A DNA stretch of 33,623 bases from the NCBI GenBank assembly GCA_900539855.1, contig UQDO01000024.1, positions 1-33,623 of the forward strand. The letters run 5' to 3'. Positions 1-6,771 of the stretch are shown piece after piece. The DNA is from an uncultured Oscillospiraceae bacterium (GTDB taxonomy: Bacteria > Bacillota > Clostridia > Oscillospirales > Acutalibacteraceae). Under the pieces are notes generated by a model. The model was given only the letters and a program-made list of their open reading frames with translations, did no database searches and was not told the DNA's origin. Position 1 is the first letter of the stretch. The number at the start of each line of letters is the position of its first letter. Made by a program: the position numbers and the translations under genes.

Positions 1-36
1 CCTACAAGTGCACAATTAGATTTTTGGCTTTTTACA

Positions 37-55
37 CCGCTAAACTAAAATTTAT
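37..55. repeat. Right end of a small dispersed repeat (partial copy)
   Basis: These 19 bases are identical to positions 23614-23632, the right end of a complete inverted-repeat element at 23540-23629. The bases before it (a run of T then ggc) also resemble the second copy. The left end of this copy is either outside the window or lost. Seen directly by comparing the two places; calling it a MITE-like end is inference. Confidence 0.6.
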
Positions 56-81
56 TTGTTTAAATGTGTTGTTTAAATGTG
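56..81. repeat. 13-bp perfect tandem duplication
   Basis: The 13-mer ttgtttaaatgtg occurs twice back to back at 56-68 and 69-81. It lies between the repeat end and the lysR terminator. It may be replication slippage; no function is visible. Confidence 0.7.
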
Positions 82-87
82 CGTTAG

Positions 88-118
88 AAAAAAGATGGGA
101 GCTTTGCTCCCATCTTTT
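88..118 (-). terminator. Rho-independent terminator of rex-lysR
   Basis: A 13-bp perfect stem (90-102 with 106-118) closes a 3-base loop. On the minus strand it is followed by a run of T, as expected for an intrinsic terminator just after the lysR stop codon. Confidence 0.85.
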
Positions 119-144
119 GTCAGTAATACTCCGGTACGGTACAC

Positions 145-1083
145 CTATTTATACTCCTTAAGTGCAAGCTCGGTTTTTGAGGCGTACACCTTGTCAATAA
201 ACAGCTTTTCGATTTTTGTAAAATCATGATCATCCGAATATATAAGCACGTCCTTATAGGTGTCGCCTGATGATCCGCATTTGCGCTGCACAAGCCCGTA
301 GCGGTCAAGTGTCTGCTGCGGAACAGGGGAGACCCACATAAATGTCTCCGGCACTCCGGACAGAAGCTCAAACTGATTGGCGCGTTCATATAGGTAAATT
401 TTCTTTTTGACCGATGAATATTTTTTGAACAGCTCTTTTTCCGGTACAAGATAAGGTATCATATTGTCGCCGTGGATTATTTCTATGCTGTCGTTGAGGT
501 CATCAGCCGTGATGATTTCCTTATTCGCGTACTTATGATCCTTTGACATTAGTGCAAGATGTTCAAATTTCCATATAGTTTCGCCCTTTATGTGCTTTTC
601 ACTCATGTAGTCCTCAAAATACTTGCCGTATGCCGTTTGGTAACGGATTATGCCAAGATTGAATTTTCCGTCTACAATATTGTTTATGGTATTGACCGAT
701 CCGGTTTCGGTGACATTCATCTCTATGCGCTCGGTTTTGTCAAGTGCTGCTGCAAGGTCAACGAGCGCCTTGGAAATATAACTGCCTCTCGGCATTGAAA
801 CGCTGAGCGACTGGGTGTTTTCATCACTTGGAACATCGCCGATTGATTCGATAAGGTCAAGCTGCTTCATTATATTGCGCGCATACTTCAGAAACTCAGC
901 GCCCTTTTCGGTCGGCGCAACGCCTTTGGAGGTTCTGGCAAATATTTCATATCCAAGCATTTCCTCGGTTTCTTTTATCGCCTTGCTCAAGTTCGGCTGT
1001 GCCATAAACAGATTTTCGGCTGCCTGTGTTATTGAACGTGTTCTGTCAACCTCAATCGCATATTTAAAAAACAGTGTGTTCAC
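145..1083 (-). CDS. LysR-family transcriptional regulator
   Basis: 312-residue protein of normal LysR length. The N-terminal winged helix-turn-helix (about residues 10-60) is clear: SITQAAENLFMAQPNLSKAI is the typical recognition-helix region, followed by LGYEIFARTSKG and PTEKG. The rest (about 90-300) fits the periplasmic-binding-protein-like effector domain, whose ligand cannot be read from the sequence. The start codon overlaps the rex stop codon by 4 bases (ATGA type), so the two are co-transcribed and probably translationally coupled. LysR genes usually stand divergent from a target operon; here the gene follows rex instead. Its targets are unknown; I infer a metabolic regulator whose level follows rex. 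Confidence 0.9.
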   Translation of the reverse strand: MNTLFFKYAIEVDRTRSITQAAENLFMAQPNLSKAIKETEEMLGYEIFARTSKGVAPTEKGAEFLKYARNIMKQLDLIESIGDVPSDENTQSLSVSMPRGSYISKALVDLAAALDKTERIEMNVTETGSVNTINNIVDGKFNLGIIRYQTAYGKYFEDYMSEKHIKGETIWKFEHLALMSKDHKYANKEIITADDLNDSIEIIHGDNMIPYLVPEKELFKKYSSVKKKIYLYERANQFELLSGVPETFMWVSPVPQQTLDRYGLVQRKCGSSGDTYKDVLIYSDDHDFTKIEKLFIDKVYASKTELALKEYK

Positions 1084-1739
1084 GCTTTATTCTCCTCATA
1101 CTCATCCATCAAATGTTTAGAAAGCAATGCCAATGACGCAGCCATGTTTTCATTCTGTACCAATATACCGTCCGGAACCGAAAGGTGCTTGGGCGCGAAA
1201 TTCCAGATTGCCTTTACTCCGCCTGCGACAAGCCGGTCGCATACATCCTGTGCGGCAGCGGCAGGCACCGTTATAATGCCTATATGAATATTCATTCTCA
1301 GACACAGCTCGCTTATTCGCTCCGACGGAAATATCTGTTTTTCCCCTATGTGACCGCCTGCTTTAGCAGGGTCTGAATCAAACGCCGCAACAATGTCAAT
1401 ACCGTATTTGTTGAAGCCGTCGTATTCAAGCAGCGCAGTGCCGAGTGAGCCGGCACCTACGAGCACTGCATCCTTGCAGTTACGGTATCCCAAAATCATC
1501 TCCATGTCGTCAATAAGCTCAGGAATACTGAATCCGTGCTTAGGTCTGCCCTGAATGGAACTGACAGCCGAAAAATCCTTCCTGACCTGTATTTCGCTGA
1601 ACCCGAAGTGTGCCGCAACGTTCGGCGCCGATACGGTCGTAACGCCTGAGCTGTAAAGCTCGTTCAGATAATCAAGATAGTAGGGCATCCTGCCGATAGC
1701 CTGAACCGACAGCTCCAATACTGTGTCGTGCTTATTCAT
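1080..1739 (-). CDS. rex: Redox-sensing transcriptional repressor Rex
   Basis: 219 residues, the usual Rex length. The N-terminal winged helix (about 1-80, with VSAPNVAAHFGFSEIQVRKD) precedes a Rossmann NAD(H) domain with the glycine motif VGAGSLGTALLEY near residue 95 and FDSDPAKAG after it. Rex family proteins bind DNA when NAD is high and let go when NADH rises, so they derepress fermentation and electron-transport genes in anaerobes. The gene has a good minus-strand promoter at 1886-1914 and an unusually long, folded leader, and is followed by the overlapping lysR. The Rnf operon 5 kb away is a plausible kind of target, but I see no clear Rex palindrome in front of it. Confidence 0.95.
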   Translation of the reverse strand: MNKHDTVLELSVQAIGRMPYYLDYLNELYSSGVTTVSAPNVAAHFGFSEIQVRKDFSAVSSIQGRPKHGFSIPELIDDMEMILGYRNCKDAVLVGAGSLGTALLEYDGFNKYGIDIVAAFDSDPAKAGGHIGEKQIFPSERISELCLRMNIHIGIITVPAAAAQDVCDRLVAGGVKAIWNFAPKHLSVPDGILVQNENMAASLALLSKHLMDEYEENKA

Positions 1740-1885
1740 ATTTTATCACCGCGTAAATTAAGTTTTAAGGCGGCAGAGCCGCCAAAGATTAAATGGTGTA
1801 TTAAAAGAGCGTGATGCCGAAGGGCAATACACCGTTTTTAAGACGGTTTACCGTGCCGTCAAGGCATCGGTATTCCGATATCGAT
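1740..1885 (-). other. Structured 5' leader of rex
   Basis: About 140 bases between promoter and start codon hold several possible stems on the minus strand: GGCGGC-TCT-GCCGCC near the gene (around 1769-1784), an 8-bp stem ggtgtatt/aatacacc enclosing about 21 bases (around 1795-1833), and a short ACCGTC/GACGGT-type stem farther upstream. No known riboswitch consensus is recognised. It could be an attenuator, an mRNA-stabilising leader or a small RNA. Confidence 0.4.
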
Positions 1886-1914
1886 ATTATACATTACTTT
1901 CGGGACTCTGTCAA
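1886..1914 (-). promoter_or_regulatory. SigA-type promoter of rex-lysR
   Basis: On the minus strand: perfect -35 TTGACA (plus strand 1909-1914) and perfect -10 TATAAT (1886-1891) with a 17-base spacer. Transcription would start around 1880, leaving a leader of about 140 bases. Confidence 0.85.
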
Positions 1915-1954
1915 CAACATGAATAAAAATGATCATACAAAAACCGTCTGCCAT

Positions 1955-2252
1955 AGTGATATGCACCCCATTTGTTAGACAGTATGATATAATGTCTAAC
2001 AGATGGGGTGATTTTAATGCCAAAAGGAGTACCAAACAAACGATATACGCCTGAATTCAAAAAACTGGTGATTGAAACCATGCAGGAAGAGAAATTGAGT
2101 TACAGCGAAACCTGCCGCAGATTTGAGGTAAACAGCAGAGATCAGATCAAATCATGGGAACGAATCTATCTGGAGGAAGGGCCGGAAGGCTTTGCCGTCG
2201 AACGGCGCGGCCGCGGCAGCACTGGTCGGCCAAAGAAGCTGCCAAAGGTAAT
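1955..2252 (+). mobile_element. Truncated left end of an IS3-family (IS150-like) insertion sequence
   Basis: The segment has the layout of an IS150-group left end: a terminal sequence containing CACCCCA and TTAGACA, a near-perfect inverted copy of it right behind, an internal TATAAT, and then the start of an orfA transposase gene. The similarity to orfA stops near base 2252 and no orfB or right end follows. The exact outer border (about 1955) is an estimate. It is a dead fragment, probably left by a deletion reaching into the element. Confidence 0.6.
1964..2010 (+). repeat. Inverted repeat around the IS promoter, covering the transposase ribosome binding site
   Basis: Arms of 18 bases at 1964-1981 and 1993-2010 match at 17 positions and leave an 11-base loop that carries most of a TATAAT (1988-1993). 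The right arm contains GGGGTG, the Shine-Dalgarno sequence for the ATG at 2017. RNA started outside the element would fold and hide that site, while RNA started from the internal -10 would lack the left arm. Confidence 0.75.
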
Positions 2253-2277
2253 AATTACGGTATGTGATAAAACATGA
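2017..2277 (+). pseudogene. Truncated IS3-family transposase OrfA fragment
   Basis: 86 codons from the ATG at 2017, chosen over the GTG at 2008 because GGGGTG lies 6 bases upstream. The protein starts MPKGVPNKRYTPEFKKLVIE and carries the helix-turn-helix of IS3 OrfA (YSETCRRFEVNSRDQIKSWE), then the basic RRGRGSTGRPKKLPK segment. In intact relatives a leucine-zipper part and the frameshift into orfB follow; here the last eight or so residues (IITVCDKT) are unrelated sequence read past the break. There is no DDE catalytic domain, so it cannot transpose by itself. DNA binding by the remnant is possible but unlikely to matter. Confidence 0.8.
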
Positions 2278-2410
2278 GTAAAATTAATGCCGAAACTATA
2301 CCCACCGACAGCATGATCCAATGCAAAACGTTCTTTGCATTCATAGATTTTCTTCTTTTTATTCGGAATGTATTATCATTTATATCTGATAAATCAGCTG
2401 TATTTGACAT
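2255..2410 (-). CDS. Small single-span membrane protein (51 aa)
   Basis: A 51-codon frame on the minus strand that starts inside the end of the upstream membrane-protein gene (overlap of 17 bases), as in translationally coupled pairs. It has a polar, basic N-terminal part (MSNTADLSDINDN, then RIKRRK) and one strong hydrophobic stretch near residues 30-48 (WIMLSVGIVSALILLMFYHI), so it would be an N-in single-span protein by the positive-inside rule. No strong Shine-Dalgarno sequence is seen. The stop codon falls almost exactly at the inner border of the IS remnant, so the gene may have been longer before the insertion. No family recognised. Confidence 0.45.
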   Translation of the reverse strand: MSNTADLSDINDNTFRIKRRKSMNAKNVLHWIMLSVGIVSALILLMFYHIP

Positions 2411-2840
2411 AGTAAATAAACATTGCAATTAAAGACTCGACAATTGAAATTATCGAATAGATAATAGGGGAGAGAATAGCTCCTATATCATTGAATATGA
2501 CAAAATAGTCAGCAATAAAAATTGCCGCAACAGTCAATAAGACAAAAGCATCGGTTATAAGTGTCGAAAACATGAGTAATCTGCAAAATCCGGATTTTTG
2601 ATCTTTCTTTTTTTGGTAAAGGATATTATAAATGGTACCCGAAATAAAAAACACAAAAAAGGGAAGCACACAAAAAACGAATGAGGAGATATTGTCTATT
2701 GCTTTTGCAAGCCCAAAGTGCGAAATTGAGCGAAAATGAACTGCCGATCCGCTGATCAAGTTGATGCATATGTACGAAATCATTAAAGCGATATATGTGG
2801 AAAGTCCGAAAAGAATATTGATCCGTGATTGCTTTGTCAT
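2394..2840 (-). CDS. Four-helix integral membrane protein, function unknown
   Basis: 148 residues from the ATG at 2840 (MTKQSRINILFG), preferred over the frame's earlier start at 2885 because AAGGTG lies just upstream. Hydrophobic segments lie at about residues 8-28, 45-68, 85-110 and 118-145, joined by short loops; a lysine-rich loop (YQKKKDQKSG) lies between the second and third. This matches many small uncharacterised four-span Firmicutes membrane proteins, but no family signature is visible. It stands alone with the 51-aa gene that overlaps its end, and A+T content here is higher than in the neighbouring metabolic operons, hinting at accessory or acquired DNA near the IS remnant. Confidence 0.75.
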   Translation of the reverse strand: MTKQSRINILFGLSTYIALMISYICINLISGSAVHFRSISHFGLAKAIDNISSFVFCVLPFFVFFISGTIYNILYQKKKDQKSGFCRLLMFSTLITDAFVLLTVAAIFIADYFVIFNDIGAILSPIIYSIISIVESLIAMFIYYVKYS

Positions 2841-2969
2841 AATACACACCTTATTAAATTTACGCAATGTTATCAATTTTCTCAATGCGTTGTGATTTCT
2901 AAACCGTCTATCATCCTGTACTTAATTATACAGCATCCGAGAAATGCTTGTCAATGCGGAAAATGAGTG

Positions 2970-3013
2970 AAAAATGAACATCCCTTCCGGTACATAGACA
3001 CCGAAAGGGATGT
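2970..3013 (-). terminator. Terminator of the lipoprotein gene
   Basis: The stem catcccttccgg (2979-2990) pairs with ccgaaagggatg (3001-3012) with one internal mismatch; on the minus strand it is followed by TTCATTTTTCAC. It lies 30 bases after the lipoprotein stop codon. Confidence 0.7.
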
Positions 3014-3042
3014 GGCTGAATTTTAATAAATCGCTATTGTAC

Positions 3043-3921
3043 TTATCTGTTATCTACAGCAAATGCATGACCGAATGCGGTGGTCTCGTTTGCCTTTACT
3101 GTAAACTCACCGACCCAGTATTCGCGTTTGTTAATTATTTTGTTCGATGCAAGCTTTGTAAGCTCGGCGTCGGTGAAGTATTTGCCGAAGGCAGAAGCCT
3201 TGAGATCGGCGGCAACGTTTATACCGGCATAGCTCTTGGCAGAAGTATAGTCTCTGCTGCAGACTATCAGTCCGACATAATCGCCGGCAGGAACATCGGT
3301 CAGCTTGAAGTTGCATTTGTCATTGTTCTTCACAACATAGTATCCGTCGTATGCCTTGCCGAAATATCCATCGGCATTTCTCTCGCCGTAGTCGAACTCA
3401 ACGGCACCGGTCATATCAGTGCCGGCGGCAAGATCTTTGGAAATTATGATAACAACAGCCTCAGAATCGTCCGGAGCCTCAGGTGCGCCTATACGCTTTG
3501 TGGTTATACCGCCTTCACCGGTTTCCTCGTTTCTGGCAACAATGGTTCCGAAGCCAACGACTGCAACGGTGCAGGTGGCGGTTACCGAGCCGTCCTCAGA
3601 AGCGGCGGTGACGGTGACGGTGCCTTCCTTGACGCCGTAGATCTCACCCTTTTTGGAAATGGTAGCGATCTCTTCGTCAGACACCGAATATGTTATCTTG
3701 GCGTCAGAGGGATCAGCGGTCAGATGATCCGAAAGCTGGCTGTAGCCGTCAACACGGACATTATATTTTTCGGCGTCGAATTTCAGTGACTTGACCGCAG
3801 CGTTGGCGGAAACAGACGAGTCTGTTTTGCTGTCTGCCGACGATCCGGTATCTTTACTTCCGCATGCAGCAAGCGCGAATATCATAAGCGTGCAAACTGC
3901 AAAAGCAATAATTCTTTTCAT
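3043..3921 (-). CDS. Lipoprotein with bacterial Ig-like (Big_2) domain
   Basis: 292 residues. The N-terminus MKRIIAFAVCTLMIFALAAC is a lipoprotein signal peptide with lipobox LAAC, so Cys20 would be lipidated and the protein anchored outside the cell membrane. A Ser/Asp/Lys linker follows (20-45), then a Big_2 domain at about 48-122, with the typical ADPSDAKITYSVSDEEIAT, GEIYGVKEGTVTVTA and ATCTVAV strands. The remaining 170 residues (about 125-292) hold a second, beta-rich domain I do not recognise, containing EAVVIIISKDLAAGT and DVPAGDYVGLIVCSRDY, which looks like another beta-sandwich. A role in surface adhesion or carbohydrate binding is possible. It is a single-gene transcript. Confidence 0.85.
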   Translation of the reverse strand: MKRIIAFAVCTLMIFALAACGSKDTGSSADSKTDSSVSANAAVKSLKFDAEKYNVRVDGYSQLSDHLTADPSDAKITYSVSDEEIATISKKGEIYGVKEGTVTVTAASEDGSVTATCTVAVVGFGTIVARNEETGEGGITTKRIGAPEAPDDSEAVVIIISKDLAAGTDMTGAVEFDYGERNADGYFGKAYDGYYVVKNNDKCNFKLTDVPAGDYVGLIVCSRDYTSAKSYAGINVAADLKASAFGKYFTDAELTKLASNKIINKREYWVGEFTVKANETTAFGHAFAVDNR

Positions 3922-4233
3922 TTGTTATTTACCCCTTTTTTAAGAAAATTAACTACAGTAATATTATCACAAAACATATAATATGTCAACAAACAGTTGT
4001 ACATAATTAATATATTATTTAAAAAATACCGTAATTTTCTATGCCATATCAGGCTTGCAGTTATGATTAGAAATGCCGGTGCCGGCAGAAAAGCGGCATG
4101 CTCTGAGAATTTTCTGTAATTGGTGTGTGAAAATTTTATCTTTGAACTTTGCAACTATCTGTAACTGCAAAAGAAGGAGAGGAATAATATGGTATAGGCG
4201 TTTTGCGCCGTTATCAGACCGGAGGTTATTCCA
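3922..4233. other. Intergenic region between lipoprotein gene and feoA
   Basis: About 310 bases, A+T rich near 3930-4040. It must contain the divergent promoters for the lipoprotein gene and feoAB, but I cannot pick convincing -35/-10 pairs. A strong Shine-Dalgarno-like ggagagg near 4175 stands before ATGGTATAG (Met-Val-stop), about 45 bases ahead of the feoA start. I see no convincing Fur or DtxR box. Frames reading through this region lack start signals. Confidence 0.4.
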
Positions 4234-4467
4234 ATGGAAAGGCAAAGGCTTTGCGACGTAGTGCCGGGTCAAAGCGCGGTCGTCCGCTCACTTGCGGCGG
4301 CAGGCTCAATCAGGCGGAGATTCCTCGATATCGGGCTTACCGAAAACACAAGAGTGGAATGTCTGGGCAGAAGCCCCGGCGGCGACCCGTCGGCATATCT
4401 TATACGCGGCGCGGTGGTAGCTATACGCCGCGATGATTGCAAAAAAATACTTGTCAGTGTGATATAA
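4234..4467 (+). CDS. feoA: Ferrous iron transport protein A (FeoA)
   Basis: 77 residues, typical for FeoA. It is a small cytoplasmic SH3-like beta-barrel: LCDVVPGQSAVVRSL, RRRFLDIGLTENTRVECLGRSPGGDP, YLIRGAVVAIRRDDCKKILV are the standard blocks. FeoA is needed for FeoB-dependent Fe(II) uptake, probably by contacting the FeoB G domain. The ATG at 4234 has GGAGG 8 bases upstream. feoB follows after 21 bases in the same transcript. No FeoC-type gene follows. Confidence 0.93.
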   Translation: MERQRLCDVVPGQSAVVRSLAAAGSIRRRFLDIGLTENTRVECLGRSPGGDPSAYLIRGAVVAIRRDDCKKILVSVI

Positions 4468-4488
4468 CATTTTATAAGGGGTGCGGGT

Positions 4489-6633
4489 ATGGGACTTACA
4501 GGCAGTTCAACCGGAAAGGGCGCTATAGACGGCGGATTTGTTATAAGGAAGAAAAGCGACAGTGACCGCATTGTAGCTCTTGCCGGTAATCCGAATGTCG
4601 GGAAAAGCACGGTTTTCAACGAGCTTACCGGAATGAATCAGCATACCGGTAACTGGCCGGGCAAAACTGTCGCCAACGCATACGGGTACTGCCGCTCTGA
4701 GGGCGGAAGTTATGTTTTTGTCGACATACCCGGCACCTATTCACTTATGGCTCACTCTCCCGAAGAGGAGGTGGCGCGCAATTTTATTTTATTCGGCGGT
4801 GCCGATATAACCGTTGTGGTCTGTGACGCAACCATGCTTGAACGCGGCATGAATCTGATATTGCAGACCCTTGAGATAACCAGAAACGTTGTAGTCTGTG
4901 TTAATCTTATGGACGAGGCAAGGCGCAAAAGAATCAGCCTTGATCTTGAACTTTTGTCGCAAAGACTCGGTGTACCGGTAATAGGCATTTCGGCACACAG
5001 CAAACGCTCGGTAAATGAGCTGCCAAAGCTGCTTGACAATGCGGAATTTGCAGAGGTCAGAACGGAACCGACAGTCATATACAGACCGGAAATAGAAAAA
5101 GGCATTGCAATGATAGAGCCTGCGGTCAAGGCTGTCTGCGGAAATATAGATTCACGCTGGCTGAGTCTCCGTCTGCTTGATGCCGACACATCTGTAATAA
5201 AGGAGGTCAACAAAGAGCTTAATACCGATATAATGAGCGATGAGTACCTGTGGGAAACGGTAGAGACGGCGAGGAGTTACATAAAATCATGCGGACTGGG
5301 CGGCGGAAAGCTGACCGATAAAATAGTTGAAGCGATAATAGCCAAGGCGGAAACGATTTCTGACGGCGTAGTGAAATATGAAAATAAAAAATACGGTGAA
5401 CATGACCGCAGACTTGATCGGATACTGACCGGAAGAAAAACAGGCTATCCCGTTATGATACTGCTGCTTATGTTTATATTCTGGCTGACCGTGACAGGCG
5501 CTAATTATCCGTCCGAGCTTTTGTCAAATGCGCTGTTTTCCATGGAGGATAAATTCAGCTATTGGCTGACCCTTATAAATGCGCCGCCGGTTGTTATCGA
5601 TCTGCTTGTTTTCGGAGTTTACAGGGTGCTTGCATGGGTAGTTTCGGTAATGCTTCCGCCGATGGCTATATTTTTCCCACTGTTTACGCTGCTTGAGGAC
5701 TCCGGGTATCTGCCGAGAATAGCATACAATCTTGATCGCCCGTTTTACCGCTGCAATGCATGCGGCAAGCAATCCCTGACCATGTGTATGGGGCTTGGAT
5801 GCAACGCCGCCGGGGTGGTCGGATGCCGCATAATCGATTCTCCGCGCGAAAGGCTACTTGCCATACTTACCAACAGTCTTGTACCTTGCAACGGCAGATT
5901 TCCGGCAATAATATCAATAATAACTATGTTTTTTATAACCGTGGGAGCGAAAGCTGCATCGGGTGTTCTGACCGCTGCTCTGCTCACAGTTGTCATTCTG
6001 TCGGGAATAGCTGCGACCTTTATTATCACATGGTTTCTTTCAAAAACCGTGCTTCGCGGAGTACCGTCGTCATTTACACTTGAACTGCCGCCGTACCGCC
6101 GCCCACAGATAGGTAAGGTAATAATAAGATCGGTGTTTGACCGCACGCTGTTTGTGCTCGGCCGCGCCGCTGCCGTTGCCGCACCTGCAGGAGCGATCAT
6201 ATGGCTTGCCGCAAATATCACCGTCGGCGGCGAAAGTCTTTTGCTGATTGCATCGGATTTCCTTGATCCGGCAGCAAGACTTATAGGCCTTGACGGAGTT
6301 ATACTTATGGCGTTTATACTGGGCTTTCCGGCGAATGAGATAGTAATACCTATAGTAGTAATGGCGTACATGGCTGAGGGACATGTGACCGAAATAGCGG
6401 AGCTTTCGGTTTTGAAACAGCTTTTTACAGACAACGGATGGACAGCAGTTACCGGTGCGTGTTTTATTGCGTTTTCGCTTTTCCACTGGCCGTGCTCTAC
6501 AACACTTCTGACCGTTAAAAAGGAGACTGGCAGCCTTAAATGGACCGCTCTTGCGGCAGTTATACCGACTGCTTTGGGAATTGCAGTCTGTCTTATTATA
6601 AAGCTTGTGTCGCTTCTGTTTGCAGCCTTTTAA
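4489..6633 (+). CDS. feoB: Ferrous iron transporter FeoB
   Basis: 714 residues, full length. The N-terminal G domain has G1 GNPNVGKST (33-41), G3 DIPGTYSL (79-86), G4 NLMD (139-142) and a G5-like ISAHSK. A helical spacer (about 200-310) leads to a membrane part with Gate motifs, including the conserved NACGKQSLTMCMGLGCNAAG with its cysteines, and a C-terminal half ending in hydrophobic helices. It moves Fe(II) across the cell membrane and suits a strict anaerobe. Start ATG 4489 has AAGGGG 7 bases before it; the first 26 residues before the G domain are a polar extension of uncertain use. It follows feoA directly. Confidence 0.96.
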   Translation: MGLTGSSTGKGAIDGGFVIRKKSDSDRIVALAGNPNVGKSTVFNELTGMNQHTGNWPGKTVANAYGYCRSEGGSYVFVDIPGTYSLMAHSPEEEVARNFILFGGADITVVVCDATMLERGMNLILQTLEITRNVVVCVNLMDEARRKRISLDLELLSQRLGVPVIGISAHSKRSVNELPKLLDNAEFAEVRTEPTVIYRPEIEKGIAMIEPAVKAVCGNIDSRWLSLRLLDADTSVIKEVNKELNTDIMSDEYLWETVETARSYIKSCGLGGGKLTDKIVEAIIAKAETISDGVVKYENKKYGEHDRRLDRILTGRKTGYPVMILLLMFIFWLTVTGANYPSELLSNALFSMEDKFSYWLTLINAPPVVIDLLVFGVYRVLAWVVSVMLPPMAIFFPLFTLLEDSGYLPRIAYNLDRPFYRCNACGKQSLTMCMGLGCNAAGVVGCRIIDSPRERLLAILTNSLVPCNGRFPAIISIITMFFITVGAKAASGVLTAALLTVVILSGIAATFIITWFLSKTVLRGVPSSFTLELPPYRRPQIGKVIIRSVFDRTLFVLGRAAAVAAPAGAIIWLAANITVGGESLLLIASDFLDPAARLIGLDGVILMAFILGFPANEIVIPIVVMAYMAEGHVTEIAELSVLKQLFTDNGWTAVTGACFIAFSLFHWPCSTTLLTVKKETGSLKWTALAAVIPTALGIAVCLIIKLVSLLFAAF

Positions 6634-6659
6634 ATCTTTTTTATCATTATCAAAAAATG

Positions 6660-6688
6660 TTGTATTTTTAGGCGCTTTGTGGTATCAT
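6660..6688 (+). promoter_or_regulatory. Probable promoter of the rnf operon
   Basis: TTGTAT (6660-6665) and TATCAT (6683-6688) are spaced by 17 bases, in the gap after feoB. Transcription would start near 6695 and give a leader of about 77 bases. Matches are imperfect (4 and 5 of 6). Confidence 0.55.
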
Positions 6689-6702
6689 AATAAGAAATAG
6701 GG

Positions 6703-6739
6703 CAAACCGACAGCCGACTGGCTTTGCACAGTCGGTTTG
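6703..6739 (+). promoter_or_regulatory. Mutually exclusive hairpins in the rnf leader
   Basis: caaaccgac (6703-6711) is perfectly complementary to gtcggtttg (6731-6739). ccgactg (6714-6720) is also perfectly complementary to cagtcgg (6729-6735). Both stems need bases 6731-6735, so only one can form at a time. Neither has a clean T run behind it; the structure lies between the promoter and the rnfC ribosome binding site and could control read-through or translation. Confidence 0.5.
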
Positions 6740-6771
6740 TCTGCGTGAAATTTCCAAAGGGAGGATAATAA

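Noticed and set aside
3010..3789. 259-codon open frame on the plus strand
   Set aside because: It lies opposite the lipoprotein gene, which has a clear signal peptide and Ig-like domain; the frame has no ribosome site or domain.
4073..4261. 62-codon frame in the gap before feoA
   Set aside because: No ribosome site, no domain, and it runs into feoA in another frame.
5745..6434. 229-codon open frame on the minus strand
   Set aside because: Antisense to conserved membrane helices of feoB; composition (Ser/Ile/Thr rich) is that of a shadow.
6634..6771. Rex operator before rnfC
   Set aside because: No palindrome of the TTGTTAA-N4-TTAACAA type is seen, so Rex control of rnf is not claimed.
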